Shown here in pieces: positions 24,136 through 32,606 of a DNA stretch of 34,904 nucleotides. The notes under the pieces were generated by a model, which worked only from the letters and a program-made list of their open reading frames with translations, did no database searches and was not told the DNA's origin. The translations under genes were made by a program, and so were the position numbers. The stretch's first letter is position 1. Every line of letters starts with the position of its first letter. The stretch comes from an uncultured Collinsella sp. GTDB lineage: Bacteria; Actinomycetota; Coriobacteriia; Coriobacteriales; Coriobacteriaceae. The stretch covers positions 1 through 34,904 of the forward strand of contig URBQ01000032.1 of the NCBI GenBank assembly GCA_900546115.1, given 5' to 3'.

Positions 24136-26406
24136 TTATTTGCGCTTGCCGCCGCCGTCGCCGGGACGACGGGAGCTGCCGCCGCGCTTGCCGCCACGAT
24201 TGTTACCATAGCTGCTACGGTTATCGCGACCGCCGGCACGACCGCCGCGGGAGCCGGCCTGGTTGCCGCCGCGCCCGCCGCGATAGCCGCCACGGCGCTC
24301 CTCGCGGGTGTCGTCGTAGTTGCGCCAGTCATCGCGACGATCGCGGCTGGCACGCGGATCGCGACGATCACGCGACTCATTCGAACGACCGGCGCCGCTG
24401 CGACCACCGTTGCCACGAGCGCCCTCGCGACGCTCGCCACCGCGGCCACCCTCGCGGCCTCCGCGCTCGTCAAAGCGCTTGCCGCCGCGGGACTCGCCGC
24501 CGCGGGTACCACGCTCGTCACGCGAGCCACGGCCTTCGCCGCCACGGCGCTCATCGCGCCCGCCGCGCTCGCCATCGCGACCGGAGCGACGACGGTCACC
24601 CGAACCGCGCTTGCCACCGCGCGAACCGCGGCCCTCGTCTTCGCGCTCAACACGACGACGACCGCCACGGTCCTCGTCTTCACGACGACGGCGGTGCGCT
24701 TCGCCCTGGAACTGCTTGGCACGGCGCTCGGCACGGTTCCCGCGCGGGGTCTGCTCGACAGCAGCAGCACCCCCGCGCTCCTCGGCAGCCACCTCGCGAG
24801 CCACGCTCTCCACAGCCTCGTCCACGCGAGCCTGAACGCCCTCGCGCACGCGGGTCTTGCCGCCGCGCTTGGGACGGCTCGGACGCTCGCCGTCGCCACG
24901 ACGCTCATCGCGACCGCGGTTGGAACGACCGGCAACATCGCCGTAATCGTCGCCGTTGCGCTTGCCGTCGCGACGTGCCTGCTCGAGCTTCTTCTTGCTC
25001 TTGGACTTGCCGCGCTTGGTCTTCTTCTTCACCTTAAAGGCCGCAGGGTCGCGCTCGGGATCAACCGCGGGCGGGTTGGGACCCACATGCAGGTCGCCGG
25101 CCTCGTAGATGTCGGCGGTCTTGTCCATGAGCTTCTCGATCTCATAGAACTCATCGACGTCCTGCTCGGTCACAAACGTGATGGCCCAGCCCAGCTCACC
25201 GGCACGGCCCGTGCGGCCGATGCGGTGGATGTAATCGGTCGGCTCGGCCGGCACGTCAAAGTTCACGACATAGCGCACGTCGCTGATGTCGATGCCGCGA
25301 GCGAGAACGTCGGTTGCCACCAGCACGTCGACGGTACCGTCGCGGAAGGCCGAGAGCGCGCGCTCGCGCTGGGCCTGGCTGCGGTTGCTGTGAATCGCGG
25401 CGGCCTTGATGCCCTTGCGCTCCAGACGACGGCAGCAGCTGTCGGCGCGGTGCTTGGTGCGCATAAAGACGATGGTGCGCTCCGGGCCCTCCTTTTTGAG
25501 GAACTCGGGCAGCAGGTTATTCTTTGCCTCGATGGACACCGGGAACACAAACTGATCGACGGTGTCGGCGGTCGACGTGGCCGGCGCGATCTCCACGCGG
25601 GCCGGGTCGCTCACCAGGTCGGTGATCTCGCCCACGGCCTCCTCGTCGAGGGTCGCCGAGAACAGCAGCGTCTGGCGCTCGGCCGGCGTCTCGCGCACAA
25701 TGCGGCGGACGGCGGGCAAAAAGCCCATGTCGAGCATGCGATCGGCCTCGTCGAGCACCAACACCTTGACCTCGTCCAGGTGGCAGGCGCCCTGCTCGAT
25801 CAGATCGACCAGACGGCCCGGCGTGGCGACCAGGATGTCGCAGCCGTACTTGAGGGCAGCGGTCTGCGGCTTGTAGCTCACGCCGCCCACGACGGTCACG
25901 GCGACATGGCCGGTGACGTCGGCGATCTTGCCGGCGACCTCATCGATCTGCTGGGCAAGCTCGCGCGTGGGGGTGATAACGAGCATCACGGGGCCGCGGC
26001 CGTTGCCCTCGGGCTTTTTAGCACCGCGACGGCGGTTGCGGCCGCCGCGCTCGCGCACGGGTTTGGGAGGAGCGATGTGCTCCAGATTGTTCATGGTCGG
26101 CAGCAAAAAGGCGGCCGTCTTGCCGGTGCCGGTCTGGGCGGCGGCAAGCAAGTCGCGGCCCTCAAGCACCACGGGGATCGAACCGGCCTGCACGGGCGTC
26201 GGCGCCGTGTAGCCCAGGTTCTCGATGGCACGAAGCATCTCGTCGGAAAGGCCCAGCTCGTCAAAGGCGGGCAGGCTCTCGGTAGCGGACTCGACGGCCT
26301 GGGCAGCATTGGCCTCATCGGCGGCATCGAAGGCAGCCTGGGTCATGGCCTCACGGGTCTCGTCCAGGATCTCGGCGTCGGTGACGTCGGATACAGAATT
26401 ACGCAT
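24136..26406 (-). CDS. DEAD-box ATP-dependent RNA helicase with RGG-rich tail
   Basis: A 756-residue RNA helicase of the RhlE/CsdA type, probably acting in ribosome assembly or RNA turnover. Core motifs in order: Q motif region FDELGLSDEML...TPVQ (48-73), motif I AQTGTGKT (90-97), PTRELAQQ, DEAD (219-222), SAT (250-252) and HRIGRTGRAG (about 372). A basic Gly/Arg/Lys insertion (about 110-138) lies between motifs I and Ia. From about 455 the chain is almost all Arg, Gly, Asp, Glu and Lys with many RGG repeats, an RNA-binding disordered tail. ATG 26406 (MRNSVSD) follows AAGGA by 10 bp. A -10-like TATACT (minus strand, 26611-26606) lies upstream. Confidence 0.93.
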   Translation of the reverse strand: MRNSVSDVTDAEILDETREAMTQAAFDAADEANAAQAVESATESLPAFDELGLSDEMLRAIENLGYTAPTPVQAGSIPVVLEGRDLLAAAQTGTGKTAAFLLPTMNNLEHIAPPKPVRERGGRNRRRGAKKPEGNGRGPVMLVITPTRELAQQIDEVAGKIADVTGHVAVTVVGGVSYKPQTAALKYGCDILVATPGRLVDLIEQGACHLDEVKVLVLDEADRMLDMGFLPAVRRIVRETPAERQTLLFSATLDEEAVGEITDLVSDPARVEIAPATSTADTVDQFVFPVSIEAKNNLLPEFLKKEGPERTIVFMRTKHRADSCCRRLERKGIKAAAIHSNRSQAQRERALSAFRDGTVDVLVATDVLARGIDISDVRYVVNFDVPAEPTDYIHRIGRTGRAGELGWAITFVTEQDVDEFYEIEKLMDKTADIYEAGDLHVGPNPPAVDPERDPAAFKVKKKTKRGKSKSKKKLEQARRDGKRNGDDYGDVAGRSNRGRDERRGDGERPSRPKRGGKTRVREGVQARVDEAVESVAREVAAEERGGAAAVEQTPRGNRAERRAKQFQGEAHRRRREDEDRGGRRRVEREDEGRGSRGGKRGSGDRRRSGRDGERGGRDERRGGEGRGSRDERGTRGGESRGGKRFDERGGREGGRGGERREGARGNGGRSGAGRSNESRDRRDPRASRDRRDDWRNYDDTREERRGGYRGGRGGNQAGSRGGRAGGRDNRSSYGNNRGGKRGGSSRRPGDGGGKRK

Positions 26407-26678
26407 ATGTTGTTGTTCCTTATCTGCACGCGCAATGGGCACGGCATGCGGCCGCGCGGGCGTGCTTGGTAGTGCGCTAATACATACAAAAACGGGTGCG
26501 CACAGAGAGGACGTTGCTCAGCACGCTGGCGATCGCTTTGGCAGCCCTATCACGCGCCGTCCAGACGCAGCAGCTCTAAGCGATGGAGCAGATTCGCCGC
26601 CGGTTAGTATACCCGCACTCCGTATGCCCCCACGTAAACCACAGATGACGAGGCGGACGGGGCGGACCTGGGCCAATT

Positions 26679-26815
26679 GTCTCAATCTGTAACAGATACT
26701 CAGCAAAAACCGGTCCAGCTGTTATAGATCGAGACAAACTCAAACCTCGCAAAACAAAATCTCGATCTATAACAATTAGAGGTCATTTTCCCTGCTAGAT
26801 GTTACAGATTGAGAT
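26679..26815. repeat. Array A: alternating 17-bp motifs at a 40-bp step (two 57-bp palindromic units)
   Basis: Motif copies start at 26679 (+), 26719 (-), 26759 (+) and 26799 (-), exactly 40 bp apart. Sequences are variants of RTCTCGATCTGTAACAN; the two middle copies have ATCTATAAC. The first unit's 23-bp centre resembles the centres of other arrays in reverse orientation. The array lies in the 560-bp divergent gap between the helicase and copA, upstream of both predicted promoters. No gene is seen in the gap. Confidence 0.85.
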
Positions 26816-26888
26816 GTTTGACAGGGACTGACAACGATTGAGCAGCCACCCTCATCTGTATCGAAATGTCATACATTTCTTTCTGCAC

Positions 26889-26917
26889 TGGACACCCCCA
26901 GGGGGTATGGGTGTACA
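26889..26917 (+). promoter_or_regulatory. copA promoter with CsoR-type operator
   Basis: TGGACA (26889-26894), a 17-bp spacer and TGTACA (26912-26917) form the promoter. The spacer carries ACACCCCCAGGGGGTAT (26892-26908), the GC-rich dyad bound by copper-sensing CsoR repressors in known systems. A csoR gene is three genes downstream. Confidence 0.75.
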
Positions 26918-26966
26918 GTATCAGCAGGTTAACAATTCCAACACCGAACCACGGAAAGGAGAAGCC

Positions 26967-29309
26967 ATGACTCAAGATAAGTTCGACGTGGGCGGCATGA
27001 CATGCGCCGCCTGCCAGGCGCACGTGGACCGCGCCGTAAGCAAACTCGACGGCGTCCAAAGCGTCGCGGTCAACCTACTCGCTGGTTCCATGATGGTCGA
27101 CTATGACCCCGCGCAGGTCTCCCCCGAGGATATCTGCACCGCCGTCGACCGCGCGGGCTACTCGGCCTCGCCCGTCGATGCGGGCACCGGCGCCGCTGGC
27201 TCAAACGGCAGCGTGCAAGCCAGGTCCGGCGCCGCCCATATGGAGTCGCCGACCAAAAAGCTGAAGGCCGCCGCCTCTGCCATGCGCACCCGCCTCATCG
27301 TCTCGATTGCCTTCCTCATTCCGCTGTTCTACATAGGCATGGGGCACATGCTCGGTTGGCCGCTGCCCGGCATTTTCACCGACCATACCCACAGCATGAC
27401 GCTCGCCCTCACCGAGCTCGTCCTGCTCATCCCCATCGTCTACGTCAACGACGCGTACTTTATCAACGGATTTAAATCGCTCGCGCACGGCGCGCCCACC
27501 ATGGACGCGCTCATCGCCGTAGGCGCCACCGCGTCGATCGCCTGGTCGCTCTATGCCATGTTTATCATGGCCGACCAGCTAGCCGCGGGTCAGGTGCACG
27601 AGGCCATGATGACGAGCATGGACAATCTCTATTTTGAGAGCGCCGGCACGATCCTGTCGCTCGTCACCGTGGGCAAATACCTCGAGACGCGCAGCAAGTC
27701 CAAAACTGGCGGCGCCATCGAGGCGTTGATCGACCTAGCGCCCAAGACCGCGACCGTCGTGGCAGAGGACGGCAGCGAGACCACCGTCGACGTCGACAGC
27801 ATCCTTCCCGGCCAGGTTCTGCGCGTGCGCCCCGGCGAGTCCATCCCCGTCGACGGCGTGGTGCTCGAGGGCGCCTCCGCCGTAGACGAGAGCGCGCTCA
27901 CCGGCGAATCCATCCCCGTGGAGAAAACCGTCGGCGATACCGTCAACGCCGCCACCGTCAACCGCACCGGCTCGTTTACCTTCCGCGCCACACGCGTGGG
28001 CGCCGACACGTCGCTTGCCAAGATCATCCAGCTCGTCGAGGACGCCAATGCCACCAAGGCGCCTATCGCCCGCCTGGCCGATAAGGTCGCCGGTGTGTTT
28101 GTGCCCGTGGTGTTTGTGATCTCGGCCGTGACCTTTGCGGTGTGGATGGCACTGACCGGCAGCATCAACGAGGCGCTTACCTCCGCCGTCGCCGTGCTAG
28201 TGATCAGTTGTCCGTGCGCGCTGGGCCTGGCCACCCCCGTCGCCATTATGGTGGGCACCGGCAAGGGTGCCGAGATGGGCATCCTGTTCAAGAGCGCCGA
28301 GGCGCTGGAGAATCTGCGCAGCGTGGGCACCGTGGTGCTCGACAAGACGGGCACCGTCACCCGCGGCAAGCCGGCCGTGACCGACATTGTGGTTGCCGCG
28401 CGCGCCGACGGCTCGCCCGCCATGAGCGAAAAGGCGCTGCTCAAGCTGGCCGCCGCGCTGGAGCGCTCGAGCGAGCACCCGCTGGCAGAGGCGATTATGG
28501 CCGAGTGCGAGGCACGCGGAATCGTCGCGCGCATGGTCGAGGACTTTGCCGCCGTGCCTGGACGAGGCGTTACGGCGCGCGAGGGGCAGAATGTCATCGC
28601 AGCCGGCAACGTGCGTCTGATGAACGAGCTGGGCGCGGAGGTGCCCGCCGGTCTTGCCGAGCAGTTCTCTGCCGAGGGCAAGACGCCGCTGTTCTTTGCC
28701 AAGAACGGCGAGCTCGTTGGTACCATCGCCGTGGCTGACGAGGTCAAAGAAACGAGTGCCGAGGCCATCGCCGCGCTGCGTTCGCTCGGCGTCGACGTGC
28801 GCATGCTCACCGGCGACAACCGCGTGACGGCCGAGGCCATCGCCCGCCGCGTGGGGCTGAGCAGCGAACAGGTCATCGCCGACGTCCTGCCCGCCGACAA
28901 GGAACGCCACGTGCACGAACTGCAGGATGCGGGCAGCAAGGTCGCCATGGTGGGCGACGGCATCAATGACTCCCCCGCCCTGGCGCGCGCCGACGTGGGC
29001 CTCGCTATCGGCACCGGCGCCGACATCGCCAAGGAGGGCGCCGACGTGGTGCTCATGCGCAGCGATCTTATGGACGTCGCCCGCGCCATCGAGCTGTCGC
29101 GCGCGACAATCCGCAACATCAAGCAGGACCTGTTCTGGGCACTGTTCTACAACGGCATCGGCATTCCGCTGGCAGCGGGCGTGTTCTTCCCACTCACCGG
29201 ATGGCAGCTCTCGCCGATGTTTGGCGCTGCGGCCATGAGCCTGTCGAGCGTGTGCGTCGTAAGCAATGCGCTGCGCCTGAAATCCTTTAAGCCTAAAGTG
29301 GCAAAATAG
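26967..29309 (+). CDS. copA: Copper-exporting P1B-type ATPase
   Basis: Pumps Cu(I) out of the cytoplasm using ATP. It has 780 residues. The N-terminal metal-binding domain has GMTCAAC (Cys13 and Cys16). Eight membrane helices include the transport motif CPC (415-417, in VISCPCALG). The actuator loop has TGES (312-315), the phosphorylated aspartate is Asp459 in DKTGTVTRG, the P1B marker is SSEHPLAEA, and the hinge is GDGINDSPAL (663-672). The CPC motif and nearby copZ and csoR support copper specificity. ATG 26967 follows AAAGGAG; the frame is open further upstream, but those codons overlap the promoter. It is the first gene of the copper operon. Confidence 0.95.
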   Translation: MTQDKFDVGGMTCAACQAHVDRAVSKLDGVQSVAVNLLAGSMMVDYDPAQVSPEDICTAVDRAGYSASPVDAGTGAAGSNGSVQARSGAAHMESPTKKLKAAASAMRTRLIVSIAFLIPLFYIGMGHMLGWPLPGIFTDHTHSMTLALTELVLLIPIVYVNDAYFINGFKSLAHGAPTMDALIAVGATASIAWSLYAMFIMADQLAAGQVHEAMMTSMDNLYFESAGTILSLVTVGKYLETRSKSKTGGAIEALIDLAPKTATVVAEDGSETTVDVDSILPGQVLRVRPGESIPVDGVVLEGASAVDESALTGESIPVEKTVGDTVNAATVNRTGSFTFRATRVGADTSLAKIIQLVEDANATKAPIARLADKVAGVFVPVVFVISAVTFAVWMALTGSINEALTSAVAVLVISCPCALGLATPVAIMVGTGKGAEMGILFKSAEALENLRSVGTVVLDKTGTVTRGKPAVTDIVVAARADGSPAMSEKALLKLAAALERSSEHPLAEAIMAECEARGIVARMVEDFAAVPGRGVTAREGQNVIAAGNVRLMNELGAEVPAGLAEQFSAEGKTPLFFAKNGELVGTIAVADEVKETSAEAIAALRSLGVDVRMLTGDNRVTAEAIARRVGLSSEQVIADVLPADKERHVHELQDAGSKVAMVGDGINDSPALARADVGLAIGTGADIAKEGADVVLMRSDLMDVARAIELSRATIRNIKQDLFWALFYNGIGIPLAAGVFFPLTGWQLSPMFGAAAMSLSSVCVVSNALRLKSFKPKVAK

Positions 29310-29334
29310 GCTCACCATTAAGTCCATTTAGAAC

Positions 29335-29434
29335 GGGTTTTCCAGGTGCCCGAGATTGACCTGAAAGAGGAGCGACGCGTACTTTGGTACGCGAGCGACG
29401 GCTTGAAGGTCAAGGTCGGGTGCCTGGGAAAGCC
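29335..29434. repeat. Long imperfect hairpin between copA and copZ
   Basis: Outer arms of about 28 nt (29335-29363 and 29405-29433) pair imperfectly through blocks such as CCAGGTGCCCGA with TCGGGTGCCTGG and TTGACCT with AGGTCAA. A central perfect hairpin GCGTAC-TTTG-GTACGC lies at 29377-29392. It falls inside the predicted operon, 26 bp after the copA stop and 23 bp before copZ. It is either a palindromic repeat element or an RNA element that tunes copA relative to copZ expression. No T run follows on the plus strand. Confidence 0.7.
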
Positions 29435-29456
29435 GACATAACAGAGAGGAATACCC

Positions 29457-29678
29457 ATGCGTTACACGATTAAGACTTCCGGCCTTATGTGCGGCCACTG
29501 CGACGCCACCGTCGAGACGGCGTTGCTCAACGTGGTCGGCGTGACCGACGCCGACGCCGACCATGAGACCCAGACCGTACAGGTGGAGTGTGCCGACACC
29601 GTGACCGCCGAGCAGCTCGCTGCCGCCGTCGAGGGCGCCGGCGAGAAGTTCCACGCCCTGTCTGTGACCGCCGCGTAA
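29457..29678 (+). CDS. copZ: CopZ-like copper chaperone (heavy-metal-associated domain)
   Basis: A 73-residue cytoplasmic metallochaperone that hands Cu(I) to CopA or CsoR. It is one complete ferredoxin-like HMA fold with the metal loop GLMCGHCDATVE (Cys12 and Cys15). The usual MxCxxC becomes LMCGHC, keeping both cysteines. ATG 29457 follows GAGAGG. It lies between copA and csoR on the same strand, the common copper operon order. Confidence 0.9.
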   Translation: MRYTIKTSGLMCGHCDATVETALLNVVGVTDADADHETQTVQVECADTVTAEQLAAAVEGAGEKFHALSVTAA

Positions 29679-29720
29679 CGACCCGCACGTACCCCCCCCA
29701 ACCAGAAACGAGAACCCGCC

Positions 29721-29993
29721 ATGATGGCAGACCATAAATCGGTGACCCGCATGCTCAAGACGGCACGCGGGCAAATCGACGGCATCCTGCGGATGGTCGA
29801 TGAGGACCGCTACTGCGTCGATATTTCTACGCAGCTCATGGCCACACAGGCGCTCCTCGCGCGCATCAACGCCGACGTGCTCAAGGCGCATATCGAAGGC
29901 TGCGTGACTTCGGCAATCGAATCGGGCGACGAGGAGCTCAAGGCCGCCAAGCTTGCCGAGATTGAACGCGTCGTCGACAAGCTCTCCAAGTAA
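29721..29993 (+). CDS. csoR: CsoR/FrmR-family copper-sensing repressor
   Basis: A 90-residue all-helical repressor that binds DNA when apo and releases it on binding Cu(I). The metal triad is kept: Cys32 (DRYCVDI), His57 and Cys61 (LKAHIEGCV), equivalent to Cys36/His61/Cys65 of the Mycobacterium tuberculosis protein. This supports copper rather than formaldehyde or nickel sensing. Two adjacent ATG codons (29721 and 29724) are possible starts, and the Shine-Dalgarno is weak (ACGAGAA). The probable operator is in the copA promoter at 26892-26908. Confidence 0.88.
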   Translation: MMADHKSVTRMLKTARGQIDGILRMVDEDRYCVDISTQLMATQALLARINADVLKAHIEGCVTSAIESGDEELKAAKLAEIERVVDKLSK

Positions 29994-30037
29994 TTGGGGC
30001 ATTGGGAACAATCTTCTTTGCACCGTCTTGGTGTTCT

Positions 30038-30065
30038 GGGGACAGGTATGTTTTAACCTGTCCCC
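30038..30065. terminator. GGGGACAGGT palindrome after csoR
   Basis: Ten-base perfect arms GGGGACAGGT (30038-30047) and ACCTGTCCCC (30056-30065) enclose an 8-nt loop, with TTT following. It can end the copper operon, but it also resembles the GGGGACA repeat motif seen elsewhere in the window. A TATAAA hexamer (30082-30087) just after it may serve the next gene. Confidence 0.5.
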
Positions 30066-30120
30066 TTTGCACCAAATCGGGTATAAAGGCGTGCAGCATA
30101 TCGAACGAAAGGCAATTCGC

Positions 30121-30594
30121 ATGAATGACTTTATGAAGGGTCGCAACGGCGCCGACGAACTCACCGTCGTGTTGGGCTTCGCAGGCATTATCATCGCGAT
30201 GATCGGATCGATGGCCCATATTCAGTGGCTCAGCTGGATCGCCATCGCCGTGATCGTGTTGGGCGTGCTGCGCGGCCTGTCCAAAAACATCGACGCGCGC
30301 CGCAAGGAGAACGATGCCTTTGTCACGGCGACCGCAAACGTCCCCGGCCTGGGCAAGTTCGTCGCCAGCTTGGGCGGCGGGGCTGCAGCTGCCAACGCCT
30401 CGCGCACGGCCGGCACCAGCAAGGAAGACTTTGAGCGTGCCAAGCGCACGGCCAAGAAGATGTGGAAGGGTCGCAAGACCACGGCCTACCTCAAGTGCCC
30501 CAACTGCGGCCAGATGCTGTCCGTCCCCAAGGGCAAGGGCAAGATCCGCGTCACCTGCCCCAAGTGCCACGCCAAGATGGAAACACGCTCCTAG
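30121..30594 (+). CDS. Small membrane protein with C-terminal zinc ribbon
   Basis: A 157-residue protein of unknown function. Two hydrophobic segments (about 14-31 and 35-50) form a membrane hairpin. A charged, Ala/Gly-rich middle follows (60-115), then a zinc-ribbon-like end with CPNC (126-129) and CPKC (146-149) around a lysine/glycine turn. ATG 30121 follows GAAAGG. It resembles uncharacterised actinobacterial zinc-ribbon membrane proteins; I do not recognise a named family. It has its own terminator and seems monocistronic. Confidence 0.78.
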   Translation: MNDFMKGRNGADELTVVLGFAGIIIAMIGSMAHIQWLSWIAIAVIVLGVLRGLSKNIDARRKENDAFVTATANVPGLGKFVASLGGGAAAANASRTAGTSKEDFERAKRTAKKMWKGRKTTAYLKCPNCGQMLSVPKGKGKIRVTCPKCHAKMETRS

Positions 30595-30657
30595 GCATCG
30601 CGCCGTGGGGCAAATGAATCAGTAGTGTTTGTCTCAAATCTGAAGCATTTATTCGAT

Positions 30658-30696
30658 AAAAAAGCCGAGGCCTCTTGCTGAGACCTCGGCTTTTTT
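30658..30696. terminator. Bidirectional terminator
   Basis: AAAAAAGCCGAGG (30658-30670) pairs perfectly with CCTCGGCTTTTTT (30684-30696), with extra pairing inside. It has six T on each strand, so it serves both the zinc-ribbon gene (+) and the amidohydrolase (-). Confidence 0.92.
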
Positions 30697-30747
30697 GTAT
30701 AAGGCGGCGGCGTTCGACGAGCCGACTGTCCACCGTCACACCGGCGC

Positions 30748-32118
30748 TTACGCCACGCCGTCGCGGGCGAGCTCCTCGGCCAGCGCTTCGGCAGGCATGG
30801 CCATAATCGCGTCGAGCTCGGCGTCCACCTCGGGAATACGCTTCACCTTGAGTTTGCGCACCAGGTTACCGCGACACATCACGTGTATCGGCTCACGCAG
30901 AGCGCACAGGTCATCGAGCGGGTTCTCGTGCGTCACCAAAATGTCGGCCGCCTTGCCGCACTCAATCGTGCCGGTCTCGTCACCCAGGCCCAGTAGCTCA
31001 GCATTGACTTGCGTGGCCGTATGCAGTGCAAACGCATTGCTCACGCCCACGTACTTGGCATAATAGGCCACCTCGCGCCACATGTCGTACTGGGTCACGA
31101 ACGGGCAGCTCGAGTCCGTGCCCAGGCCCACCTTAACGCCGGCTTCCAGCGCCGCACGAGCGCTCTCGATAATGCCCGAGCACACGATGTCGCCGTTCTT
31201 CTTTTGCGTGTCGGTCGAATGGGTCTTTTCCGGATCGAGCAGTACAAACGGCAGCGCCGGACTAATCGTGCAGGTCACGCTCGGCGCGCGTCCCTCGAGC
31301 TGTGTTCCCGCGGCGCCGCGGTACAGCTCCAGGATCTCGGGGGTCATCGGAGCGCCGTGCTCGATTGTGTCGACACCGGCCTGAAGCGCGGCCTTCACAC
31401 CTTCGGTGCTCTCGACATGGGCCATGACCGGAAGGCCAACCTCGTGCGCCGCCTTGCACGCCGCCGCGGCGACATCGACCGGCATGCGCAGCACGCCCGG
31501 CTCGCCTACTTCGGTCGCATCGAACACGCCGCCCGTCACGAACAGCTTGATGACGTCGGCACCGCGCGCATACAAGTCACGCACTTGTTCGGCCGCCTCA
31601 TCGGGGGTATCGGCGACCTGCGCGAACAGCCCCGCACCGTGACCGCCCGGCACCGTGACACCCGTTCCCGGCGCCACCAGACGTGGACCCTGATACTTGC
31701 CGACGTCGATAGCGTTGCGCACGGCAATATCGGCAAACAGCGGGTCACCCGCACCGCGCACCGTGGTCACGCCGCTTGCCAACTGTTGCTGGGCACTGCC
31801 TTTGAGGATGTGGCGAACGATGGCGCGGCCCACGGGATTGTCGAGCTTCTTCATCAGTGCACCCGCATCGCCCGCCGAAACCGGCTTGCCCGAGCCGCAC
31901 AGATGCACATGCATATTGATGAGACCTGGCATGAGATACGCCCCTGCCAGGTCGATGACCTCGGCACCCGCCGGCGCCTGCGCCACAGCACTCGGCCCCA
32001 TCCATGTGATGACACCGCGCTCAACGGCCACGGCCATATCGGGCTGCGGCTCCATATGCTCCGAGCCATCCAAAACGGTCGCATTGATAAACAACGTGGG
32101 ACGATCGGCAGTCGCCAT
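30748..32118 (-). CDS. Amidohydrolase family protein (imidazolonepropionase/prolidase-like)
   Basis: A 456-residue metal-dependent hydrolase of the amidohydrolase superfamily. Metal ligands: HVH in INMHVHLCG, the carboxylated-lysine candidate in VIKLFVTGGV, His in VMAHVES, His in TIEHGAPM and Asp in GLGTDSSCP. The pattern fits the Xaa-Pro dipeptidase/Sgx9260-like cytosolic group that cleaves N-acyl amino acids or dipeptides; the exact substrate is unknown. ATG 32118 (MATADRPTLF) follows GGAGGAG. The frame is open further, but that part overlaps nothing conserved. No signal peptide. It ends at the shared terminator. Array B lies upstream. Confidence 0.87.
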   Translation of the reverse strand: MATADRPTLFINATVLDGSEHMEPQPDMAVAVERGVITWMGPSAVAQAPAGAEVIDLAGAYLMPGLINMHVHLCGSGKPVSAGDAGALMKKLDNPVGRAIVRHILKGSAQQQLASGVTTVRGAGDPLFADIAVRNAIDVGKYQGPRLVAPGTGVTVPGGHGAGLFAQVADTPDEAAEQVRDLYARGADVIKLFVTGGVFDATEVGEPGVLRMPVDVAAAACKAAHEVGLPVMAHVESTEGVKAALQAGVDTIEHGAPMTPEILELYRGAAGTQLEGRAPSVTCTISPALPFVLLDPEKTHSTDTQKKNGDIVCSGIIESARAALEAGVKVGLGTDSSCPFVTQYDMWREVAYYAKYVGVSNAFALHTATQVNAELLGLGDETGTIECGKAADILVTHENPLDDLCALREPIHVMCRGNLVRKLKVKRIPEVDAELDAIMAMPAEALAEELARDGVA

Positions 32119-32267
32119 ATCGAGCTCCTCCCTCTCAGAAAACTTCAACATTTGTCCATTATTACCTAGCGCGGCGGAATTGCTGCGGACATATCGGTCA
32201 ACGGAGAAAGGAGGAGATGCGGAGAATGGAATGCGTTGCAGCCCCATCCCAGCGACATCCGGGAAAT

Positions 32268-32565
32268 GTCTAGATCTGTAACAGGTGGACCGTCTTTAAC
32301 CTTCCAAATGTTACAGATCGAGATCTTTCGGCACCGCGTCCAACCTTTGTCTCAATCTGTAACAGTTAGACCGGTTTTTGGCCGTTAGATGTTACAGATC
32401 GAGATATTTTCCAGCTCTGTCGTCAAACGTCTAAATCTGTAACAAGTAGACAGGTTTTCGGCCGTTAGATGTTACAGATCGAGATATTTTAGCGGCAGCC
32501 AACCTTCTGTCTCGATCTGTAACAGTTGCGAGGCCAAACGGCCCCTTGTTGTTACAGATCGAGAC
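32268..32565. repeat. Array B: alternating 17-bp motifs at a 40-bp step (four 57-bp palindromic units)
   Basis: Eight motif copies start at 32268, 32308, 32349, 32389, 32429, 32469, 32509 and 32549, with orientation + - + - + - + -. All contain ATCTGTAAC. Each +/- pair is a 57-bp palindromic unit (32268-32324, 32349-32405, 32429-32485, 32509-32565). Units are separated by 24, 23 and 23 bp of poorly conserved sequence. Unit centres are related: the second and third both end TTTT(C)GGCCGTTAG. The array starts 150 bp upstream of the amidohydrolase start and ends 41 bp downstream of the Vsr-fold gene. Confidence 0.9.
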
Positions 32566-32606
32566 AAACTCGGCAGGAACAACCACATCCGCGTCAGTTA
32601 CACCCC

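Noticed and set aside
24127..26472. A 781-codon Ala/Leu-rich open frame antisense to the helicase
   Set aside because: It mirrors the arginine- and glycine-rich helicase tail; the helicase on the other strand has every DEAD-box motif.
32268..32565. Array B as a CRISPR array
   Set aside because: The units are long palindromes whose 17-bp halves alternate strand, and the halves and unit centres vary between copies. Only four units exist and no cas gene is in the window. The 23-bp inter-unit segments are short for spacers.
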